Assembly (NCBI GenBank): GCA_964543855.1 | Contig: CAZJAD010000107.1 | Location: 1 to 7,332, forward strand | DNA length: 7,332 bases | Source of the DNA: CAZJAD01 sp964543855 | GTDB lineage: Bacteria > Electryoneota > RPQS01 > DYHQ01 | Reading direction: 5' to 3' | Part shown: positions 1 to 5,147 of the stretch, in pieces | Layout: every line of letters starts with the position of its first letter | How positions within the stretch are numbered: position 1 is the first letter of the stretch | Made by a program: the position numbers and the translations under genes | The notes under the pieces: generated by a model | What the model was told of the DNA's origin: nothing | Seen by the model: the letters and a program-made list of their open reading frames with translations, nothing else | The model's database searches: none

Positions 1-55
1 GAATCTTTGGGGAGGCAGGAGATGAAAGCGCTTCGTTTTGTTCTTGCTTCGTGGG
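1..55 (+). repeat. Leader repeat, copy A (RBS + signal-peptide start)
   Basis: This segment matches 1543-1597 at 54 of 55 positions; the only difference is G at 21 versus A at 1563. It covers the 5' untranslated end, a strong Shine-Dalgarno GGGGAGG (9-15, six bases before the ATG at 22) and the first 11 codons (MKALRFVLASW). Similarity stops abruptly at base 56. The repeat may extend left of the window. None of the 11 shared codons carries a silent difference, unlike the 3' tails of the same two genes. The match is seen directly; its origin (recent duplication, gene conversion or selection on translation initiation) is inference. Confidence 0.9.
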
Positions 56-1476
56 CGGTGAGTCTGGTTGCCACAGTTGCTGCATTTGGCCAGCCGCCGG
101 ACAGCCTCTGGAGTCGGACTTGTGGCGGAAATGGCGATGATGTATGCAGTTCTGTTCAACAGACTTCAGATGGCGGCTACATACTCGCGGGAACCGATGT
201 CATAAGGACGGACTCTGATGGAGAGATCCTCTGGACGGGTCTTTCTGAGCAACATCCTTTCGTTGGGCGATACGAGTCTGTTCAGCAAACTTCCGATAAC
301 GGTTATATTCTGGTCGGATGGTCCGAGTGGGTGTGGCACGCTATGTACTATGCGGGCGAAATAGCAAAAAGTGATTCCAATGGTGACGTCGAGTGGTGGC
401 ACAGCTGTCAAGAGGGGATACTTTTTGATAGTCGGGCTTTCTTCTATTGCGTGCAGCAAGACTCCGACGGGAGCTTCATCTCGGGTGGAACCGCGTATCC
501 TGTGAATTGGCCCTACTCGAATGACTTCTGGCTCATGAAAACGAACGCGGTTGGCGATTGTGTCTGGACTCGAACTTATGGCGGAAGCGCTTACGACGAA
601 TGTCGCGCTGTGCAAAAGGCATCCGACGGCGGCTATATTCTGGCAGGTTGGACAGAGTCGTTTGGCGCTGGAGAGGCCGATTTCTGGCTACTGAAGACGA
701 ATGAGAACGGTGACAGTCTCTGGAGTCGAACCTATGGGGGAAGCTCTGACGATTACTGTTATTCCGTCGCGCAGACGAATGACGGCGGTCACATCTTGGC
801 AGGATGCACTCGGTCCTTTGGCGCAGGGGGGAGAGATTTCTGGCTTGTGAAAACGGATGCGAATGGGGATAGTCTCTGGAGTCGAACGTTCGGGGGCGTC
901 GGTGACGACAAATGCTATTGCGCTCAGCAGACCTCGGATGAGGGATTCATCTTAGCGGGAGGCACAGATTCCCTCGGCGCTGGGAATTATGATTTCTGGC
1001 TGGTGAAAGTGAATACCAACGGCGACAGTCTCTGGAGCTGCACCTTTGGCGGTGGCGCTGACGACGAATGCTACTCGGCACAGCAGACATCTGACGGCGG
1101 CTATGTTCTGGCGGGATACACGAAATCCTTCAGCGGAGGATGGTGGTCGGACATGTGGCTGGTGAAGACGGGGCCAGAGGTGCCAGTTGAACCCGCTCAC
1201 AATCGTGTGCCTGTTGAATATGCACTCTTTCAGAATTATCCGAATCCTTTCAATCCGTCCACGCAGATTGTCTACGAGCTCACGAAAGCAGGGCATGTCT
1301 CGCTGGTTGTATATGACTTGCTTGGGCGGGAAGTTGGAACACTGGTGGATGAAGTGCAGTCCGTCGGAAGTCACTACTCGACTTTCGATGGTTCAGATTT
1401 GGCGTCGGGGGTCTATCTCTGTCGTCTTCAGGCTGGGGATTTTGTGGCGACGAAGAAGATGGTACTGTTGAAGTAG
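22..1476 (+). CDS. Secreted seven-repeat (probable beta-propeller) protein with T9SS type A sorting tail
   Basis: A 484-residue protein. The ATG at 22 is preferred over an in-frame TTG at 7 because GGGGAGG lies six bases before it and a signal peptide follows at once (K2, R5, then a hydrophobic run to about residue 23, cleavage probably before Q24). Residues 31-384 hold seven repeats: 31-71, 72-125, 126-182, 183-234, 235-286, 287-338 and 339-384. The three at 183-338 are exactly 52 residues each, with the pattern (S/T)RT(Y/F)GG...DGG.ILAG.T.S.GAG..DFWL.K...NGD..W. Such repeats are common in hypothetical surface proteins of FCB candidate phyla, and seven units suit one propeller. From about 402, the tail NYPNPFNP (405-412) to KKMVLLK is a type A sorting domain expected to be removed on export by the T9SS. 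The cargo function is unknown; no catalytic motif is visible. The FG-GAP gene follows 87 bases downstream with no convincing terminator between, so co-transcription is possible. Confidence 0.93.
   Translation: MKALRFVLASWAVSLVATVAAFGQPPDSLWSRTCGGNGDDVCSSVQQTSDGGYILAGTDVIRTDSDGEILWTGLSEQHPFVGRYESVQQTSDNGYILVGWSEWVWHAMYYAGEIAKSDSNGDVEWWHSCQEGILFDSRAFFYCVQQDSDGSFISGGTAYPVNWPYSNDFWLMKTNAVGDCVWTRTYGGSAYDECRAVQKASDGGYILAGWTESFGAGEADFWLLKTNENGDSLWSRTYGGSSDDYCYSVAQTNDGGHILAGCTRSFGAGGRDFWLVKTDANGDSLWSRTFGGVGDDKCYCAQQTSDEGFILAGGTDSLGAGNYDFWLVKVNTNGDSLWSCTFGGGADDECYSAQQTSDGGYVLAGYTKSFSGGWWSDMWLVKTGPEVPVEPAHNRVPVEYALFQNYPNPFNPSTQIVYELTKAGHVSLVVYDLLGREVGTLVDEVQSVGSHYSTFDGSDLASGVYLCRLQAGDFVATKKMVLLK
112..1173 (+). 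repeat. Seven in-frame tandem repeats (period 156 bp in the regular part)
   Basis: These are coding repeats inside the first gene. The regular units begin at 568, 724, 880 and 1036, exactly 156 bases (52 codons) apart; the first three units (112-234, 235-396, 397-567) are more diverged and of uneven length. The first unit is about 11 residues short and lacks the DFWL-K strand segment. Five of seven units (1, 4, 5, 6, 7) have a cysteine at the same position, residue 12 of the unit: C42, C194, C246, C298 and C350. Confidence 0.85.
1240..1449 (+). repeat. T9SS sorting-tail coding repeat, copy A
   Basis: This stretch aligns without gaps to 3304-3513 in the next gene. I count 33 differences in 210 bases, about 84% identity. 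A shorter exact match of 27 bases, 1231-1257 with 6885-6911, links it to the third tailed gene around the QNYPNPFNP codons. Part of the similarity is protein constraint on the sorting domain, but the level between genes 1 and 2 suggests common descent of the tail DNA. Confidence 0.85.
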
Positions 1477-1563
1477 AATTCTGGCAGGATCGGGGACCCT
1501 GCTCGGCGAGAGAAGAGTGAGCGTGCAGGAGTATTAGCGCAGGAATCTTTGGGGAGGCAGGAA
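1477..1563 (+). other. Intergenic region between the two tailed genes, no clear terminator
   Basis: This is 87 bases long. The only structure is a weak 5-bp inverted repeat, GCAGG (1484-1488) with CCTGC (1498-1502), with no following T-run, so it is not a credible rho-independent terminator. No convincing promoter was found. The last 21 bases are the untranslated part of leader repeat copy B. Read-through from the first gene into the second is plausible. Confidence 0.45.
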
Positions 1564-1597
1564 ATGAAAGCGCTTCGTTTTGTTCTTGCTTCGTGGG
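1543..1597 (+). repeat. Leader repeat, copy B (RBS + signal-peptide start)
   Basis: Second copy of the 1-55 segment with a single mismatch (A at 1563). It carries GGGGAGG at 1551-1557, six bases before the ATG at 1564, and the same first 11 codons. After 1597 the two genes share no obvious DNA similarity until the sorting tail at 3304. Confidence 0.9.
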
Positions 1598-3513
1598 GGA
1601 TAGGGTTGCTTGTCGTGGTCTCGGCGAGTGAGGCGCAGCCTTGGGAATGGCAGCTCTATGAGGGGGATTACTACAACCCCACGGGGTTTCCGCAGCCATT
1701 GCAGTTTTCAGAGTATCCGACGGAAACTATAGGTGATTTCAATGGTGACGGGAGGGATGAGTTTTTCAATCTGTTGGAGCCTGGTTTTGTTATTGCCGAG
1801 CGTGACAGCGCGGACTTTCGCTGGGCGGTCACGCAAGGCCAGCAAGATTTGTCCGTCGAATGGGCGACGGGCACATGGGCGATGAATTTGGATACAGCCC
1901 TTGGGGAGGAATTGATCGTTTATGGTACTTCGGTACATGCTTGGAAAGCTGTGTCGTCTGATCCATGGATTTGGGAACAACAGGATGATCTGTTAACTGA
2001 TTTGTATTTCCCTTCTAACACACTAAAGGCAGTTTTCGGAGATTATGACAGCGATGGGCTGTTGAATGGGGTGTGCTGGCTGGCTGGGATCTGGGGTGGC
2101 GAGGTGCACCTTTACGAGCGCAGTCCGGATAGCGCGTGGAGTCTCGACTCTGCTCTTGTGACAAATGGGGGTGTTATCGCCGGATTGTATGATGGCGATT
2201 TTGACCATGATGGGGATACGGACTTCGCTGTCGCACCCTACCTTACTGATGTGCCGGCTTATGGCACCTTTGGGGAGAACACACCACAAGGATTAGTGAT
2301 TCGCCCAGCTTATTGGGCATATTACGATTTCCCAGGTCCCACAGGCGGCGATCTTGATGGTGATGGTGAATGGGAAGGATTGTATCGGTATGAGGGGTAT
2401 TCCGGCTATCATTTGGTCGAGGTCGAGGATCAGCCGGGTAACTTCATTCGTGTAGTCAGCAAGCAATATATTGGCCGAATTCCTGGACCGCTTATCGGCA
2501 ATTTTCGCACATGCTTGGGTACGATGGTAGGGGCAACTCGAAGCTGGGCATACGGACCGCCGTTCTATGTAATGGACGCATTTGCGTTGATGATTCACTC
2601 CGAGAGTGGCTGGAACGATTTGGATAATGGATTCTATGACGATATGGGCTATCGGTGCACCTGTGGAAACATGGCGGATCTGGATGGAGACAATCTGGAG
2701 GACATCTTCACAATCCTTGTAAACTACGATTGGGGGAGTGAATGGTGGGCGTGGGCGCTCTGGAAGAACATAGGATCCGATTCGGCAGACCATTATGATC
2801 ACTGGAGCGCAAGGTTCTTCCTCCCAAACCTCGCTGGACCAGATACAGTTTTCTATTCGCCCCAGATTGGTGACATTAGCGGCGATCGCCGAGCCGAGCT
2901 GGCTGTTGTCGCTGAACCGACCGCTGGCGAGAGGCAGGTTCTGTTCTATGAAATGATCGGCGAGATTGCCGACACCACATTCGAGCTGCGAAGCGAGTGG
3001 AGTTGCGGTTTACCCACGGGATTTGAGAAGATTCGTCTGGCGGACATTGATAATAATGGTCTGTCCGAAGTCATCGGTCTGGACAGCGGTGTGTGGTACG
3101 CTTACTTCTATCGCCATGGTCGGTGGGAGCTTTACGAAAATATTCTGCCGATTTTTTCTGCCAATGATATCTCCTTTGCCGATATGGACAATGACGGCGA
3201 TCTCGATCTATTCACACCAACCGAAGTGTGGATCAGCCTCAGCCCGTCTGCGGCGGACGAGCCGTTCATTGCCCATCCCGCATCCTTCAGCCTTTTGGCC
3301 TTCCCGAATCCGTTCAATCCGTCCACGCAGATTGCCTACGAACTGACGAAGGCGGGGCATGTCTCGCTGGTCGTTTATGATGTGCTTGGGCGGGAGGTGG
3401 CAACGCTGGTGGATGAAGTGCAACTTATTGGACGCCACTCCATTACTTTTGATGGCTCAGATTTGGCGTCGGGGGTTTATCTGTATCGACTTCAGGCGGG
3501 GGATTTTGTGGCG
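1564..3513 (+). CDS. Secreted FG-GAP/VCBS-repeat protein with T9SS type A sorting tail (3' end lost in gap)
   Basis: 650 residues are visible. The ATG at 1564 has GGGGAGG six bases upstream; a TTG at 1549 is in frame but lies before that site. A signal peptide covers residues 1-24 (cleavage probably after ASEA). The body carries calcium-loop motifs of the FG-GAP/VCBS type (D-x-D/N-x-D/N-G-x-x-D/E) starting at residues 58, 160, 212, 263, 372, 437, 494 and 540, for example DFNGDGRDE, DFDHDGDTD and DMDNDGDLD. Degenerate versions at about 108 and 313 fill the double-length spaces, giving ten units roughly 50-60 residues apart. Such repeats form integrin-alpha-like beta-propellers in surface or secreted proteins and often bind ligands or carbohydrate; no enzyme motif is seen. 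The sorting tail starts with FPNPFNP (580-586) and is cut at GDFVA by the N-run; by comparison with the first gene only about eight codons (TKKM-LLK-like) and the stop are missing. Any reading beyond 3513 in this frame is artefactual. Confidence 0.92.
3304..3513 (+). repeat. T9SS sorting-tail coding repeat, copy B
   Basis: Gap-free counterpart of 1240-1449 at about 84% identity (33 differences in 210 bases). Most differences cluster at the loop equivalent to 1358-1380, where the protein also differs (QSVGSHYST versus QLIGRHSIT). The known sequence stops inside this repeat, which fits an assembly break at a multi-copy sequence. Confidence 0.85.
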
Positions 3514-3613
3514 NNNNNNNNNNNNNNNNNNNNNNNNNNNNNNNNNNNNNNNNNNNNNNNNNNNNNNNNNNNNNNNNNNNNNNNNNNNNNNNNNNNNNNN
3601 NNNNNNNNNNNNN
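3514..3613. other. Assembly gap, 100 Ns (probably unknown length)
   Basis: Exactly 100 Ns, the customary placeholder for a scaffold gap of unknown size. On the left the FG-GAP gene lacks only its last few codons. On the right a GspF/PilC gene begins mid-protein, missing about 200 or more N-terminal residues compared with the usual ~400-residue family length. At least about 600 bases of coding sequence therefore belong in the gap, so 100 bases cannot be the true distance if the join is correct. Confidence 0.95.
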
Positions 3614-4165
3614 TTTATCGTGGCTTTTCTGGTGATTGCCGGAGTTTTTCTGCTTTGGCTCATCAGCCTGACGCCGCGCGGAGGATTCGTCTGGGACAGC
3701 ATCAAGCTGCGATTCCCGGTCTTTGGCAATCTTGTGCTGAACAGCCTCATGGACAAATTCGCGCGAACCTTTGGGATTCTCATTGGGTCGGGGGTCCCGG
3801 TTTTGGAATCGCTGGGTCACGCGGTGCGCGTTGTGGAAAACCGCGTGCTTGGGCGAGGATTGCGGCAGGCCCGCGGGCTTATCAAGGACGGCTATGCCAT
3901 CTCAGTCTCGCTGAAGAAATCCGGCGTTTTCCCGCCGATTCTTGTGCAGCTCATCGCGACAGGCGAAGAGACCGGCGAGATGGACAAGCTCCTCGACAAG
4001 GCGGCGCAGTTCTACGAAAAGCAGGTGGACGCGACGATCAGCCGCCTGACATCCCTGATTGAACCGCTTCTTATTATCATGATAGGTATTGTTATCGCGC
4101 TGATTCTGATTTCGGTCTATTTGCCGGTATTTATGCTTGGCCGAGCCGTTCAAATGGGGGCGTGA
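3614..4165 (+). CDS. Type II secretion / type IV pilus inner-membrane platform protein, GspF/PilC family (5' part lost in gap)
   Basis: The C-terminal 183 residues are visible; the start lies in the gap. The visible part opens with a membrane segment (residues 1-19 of the fragment) and then a complete second GspF domain. Family signatures include FPVFGNLV, the KFARTFGILIGSGVPVLESL stretch (48-67), FPPILVQLIATGEETGEMD (up to about 123) and IEPLLIIMIG, which starts a final membrane helix (about 152-173) ending YLPVF. GspF/PilC sits in the inner membrane and couples the assembly ATPase to pseudopilin or pilin polymerisation. The fragment alone does not separate a type II secretion role from a type IV pilus role. 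A prepilin peptidase gene follows 40 bases downstream, probably in the same operon. The reading frame differs from that of the FG-GAP gene before the gap, so these are separate genes. Confidence 0.93.
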   Translation, partial: FIVAFLVIAGVFLLWLISLTPRGGFVWDSIKLRFPVFGNLVLNSLMDKFARTFGILIGSGVPVLESLGHAVRVVENRVLGRGLRQARGLIKDGYAISVSLKKSGVFPPILVQLIATGEETGEMDKLLDKAAQFYEKQVDATISRLTSLIEPLLIIMIGIVIALILISVYLPVFMLGRAVQMGA

Positions 4166-4195
4166 GAGCAGCCGATGACAGGCAGCCACAACCAT

Positions 4196-4205
4196 GGGGG
4201 ATGGA
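4196..4205 (+). promoter_or_regulatory. Ribosome binding site favouring the prepilin peptidase start at 4206
   Basis: A purine-rich GGGGGATGGA directly precedes the ATG at 4206. The alternative in-frame ATG at 4194 overlaps its beginning and has only a weak AGG about a dozen bases upstream. The 4206 start gives 265 residues, the 4194 start 269. The choice does not alter any functional motif. Confidence 0.5.
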
Positions 4206-5003
4206 ATGGTTGAATCGCCTTGGGGTTTGCTCTCGGCGATTTGGCTCTATGTTCCGGCGGCGATCGTTGGCGCGTGCCTCGGGAGCTTCGGCAATGTGCT
4301 CGTTTGGCGGTTGCCACGAGGCGAATCCATCGCAAAGCCGCCCTCCCATTGCCCGGAGTGTGGGCAGCGCATCCGGTTCTATGACAATATCCCCGTCTTG
4401 AGCTACATTTGGCTTCGAGGACGGTGCCGGGATTGTGGCCAGCCGATTTCGATCCGCTATCCGCTCCTTGAGCTGGCGTGCGCGGTGCTGTTCGTTGGGT
4501 CAGCACTGGCGTTCGGGTGGTCGCTGGAAACGCTCTTCTACGGACTGTTTCTAATCGCGTTGCTCGTCCTGGCGATCATCGACATCGAGCACTGGCTGTT
4601 GCCTTTTGCGATCACGGTTCCGATGACGGCCTTGGGACTGGTGGCCGCAGCCATCGGTGCAACGCTGCCCTTGGTGTGGGCGCTTGCGGGCGCAGCCCTT
4701 GGCCTGCTCTTCTTCCTCGCTGTTACTTATGTCGGGCGCTCCGTGCTCAAGCGTGAGGCGATGGGAGGAGGAGATGTTGTGTTTGGGTTGATGGCGGGGA
4801 TGTATCTGGGCGTGGAGAAGATCATCGTCATGATTTTCTTGGCCTCTCTACTGGGGACCCTTGTGAGTGCTCCCTTGCTGATCGCGCGGCGTAAGCGAGG
4901 CTCTGACCCGATCCCGTTCGGCCCCTTTCTTTCCGTGGCGGCTGCCGTCGCGGTCTTCTTTGGTGACGGATTGGTGGCATGGTACATGGGATTATTCTGG
5001 TAA
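4206..5003 (+). CDS. pilD: Prepilin peptidase (A24 family, PilD/GspO type)
   Basis: A 265-residue polytopic inner-membrane aspartic protease that cleaves the leader of type IV prepilins and type II pseudopilins; full-length members also N-methylate the new N-terminus. The N-terminal domain has GSFGNVLVWRLPRG (26-39) and two cysteine pairs, C49-x-x-C52 and C74-x-x-C77, the usual zinc-binding set of the bifunctional form. The catalytic aspartates are D126 in AIIDIEHWLLP and D190 in the GGGD motif (187-190). PFGPFL near the C-terminus is also typical. Length and order match complete family members, so nothing essential is missing. The ATG at 4194 would add four residues. It lies 40 bases after the GspF/PilC gene, probably co-transcribed, and is the natural processing enzyme for that system's pilins. 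Whether it serves pili, type II secretion or both cannot be told here; GspO would be an equal name. Confidence 0.96.
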   Translation: MVESPWGLLSAIWLYVPAAIVGACLGSFGNVLVWRLPRGESIAKPPSHCPECGQRIRFYDNIPVLSYIWLRGRCRDCGQPISIRYPLLELACAVLFVGSALAFGWSLETLFYGLFLIALLVLAIIDIEHWLLPFAITVPMTALGLVAAAIGATLPLVWALAGAALGLLFFLAVTYVGRSVLKREAMGGGDVVFGLMAGMYLGVEKIIVMIFLASLLGTLVSAPLLIARRKRGSDPIPFGPFLSVAAAVAVFFGDGLVAWYMGLFW

Positions 5004-5023
5004 AAGGAAGCCGCCAAGTGCGC

Positions 5024-5051
5024 TTGACTTTTCGCTATAAAGAGTTAAATT
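5024..5051 (+). promoter_or_regulatory. Possible sigma-70-type promoter for the Asp-box protein gene
   Basis: TTGACT (5024-5029) followed after 16 bases by TAAATT (5046-5051) resembles a -35/-10 pair, in the AT-rich part of a 144-base gap between genes. It would give a 5' untranslated leader of roughly 90 bases containing the palindrome at 5108-5121. FCB-group bacteria can use other promoter consensus sequences, so this is only a candidate. Confidence 0.35.
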
Positions 5052-5107
5052 ATTAGGTTACATTGGGCTTTGGCAAGTCTTTCATTTCATTGTCACATAA
5101 TCGGATA

Positions 5108-5121
5108 GGTCCCCCGGGACC
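5108..5121. repeat. GC-rich inverted repeat in the leader of the Asp-box protein gene
   Basis: GGTCCC (5108-5113) and GGGACC (5116-5121) are perfect inverted arms with two bases between. As RNA it could also fold as a 5-bp stem with a CCCG loop. It lies 26 bases before the ATG at 5148 and just upstream of the Shine-Dalgarno, so it could be an operator or a leader hairpin. No T-run follows, so it is not a terminator for the prepilin peptidase gene. The function is unknown. Confidence 0.5.
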
Positions 5122-5136
5122 AAACAGTGTATCTCC

Positions 5137-5143
5137 AAGGAGG
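5137..5143 (+). promoter_or_regulatory. Ribosome binding site AAGGAGG deciding the start at 5148
   Basis: A full-consensus Shine-Dalgarno ends four bases before the ATG at 5148. It lies inside the extra sequence that the upstream in-frame GTG at 5127 would add, which argues against that GTG and for the ATG, directly followed by a signal peptide. Confidence 0.85.
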
Positions 5144-5147
5144 AAAC

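Noticed and set aside
112..1173. Regular repeats considered as a CRISPR or non-coding tandem array
   Set aside because: The period is 156 bases (52 codons), the frame stays open throughout, and conservation follows the protein pattern.
1484..1502. Hairpin after gene 1 as a terminator
   Set aside because: The stem is only five base pairs and no T-run follows.
1..1597. Leader repeats as ends of a mobile element
   Set aside because: They are direct repeats that include a ribosome site and coding start; there is no transposase, no inverted ends and no target duplication visible.
1280..1699. 139-codon minus-strand reading frame over the gene 1/gene 2 junction
   Set aside because: Its sequence is low-complexity, rich in proline and serine, and explained as the complement of the two plus-strand genes and the leader repeat.
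3359..3613. Extension of the GspF/PilC frame upstream through the Ns to 3359
   Set aside because: Upstream of the gap this frame is a shadow of the FG-GAP gene's sorting tail; the real start is unseen.
1549..4062. One continuous 837-codon reading frame across the N-run
   Set aside because: It joins the FG-GAP gene to an out-of-frame translation of the GspF/PilC gene through 100 Ns. The true protein after the gap is in a different frame with clear family motifs.
4194..4196. ATG at 4194 as the prepilin peptidase start
   Set aside because: It has only a weak ribosome site, while the ATG at 4206 follows a G-rich purine run at suitable spacing. It is not excluded.
5127..5129. GTG at 5127 as the start of the Asp-box protein
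   Set aside because: The consensus AAGGAGG lies downstream of it and directly serves the ATG at 5148, which begins a signal peptide.
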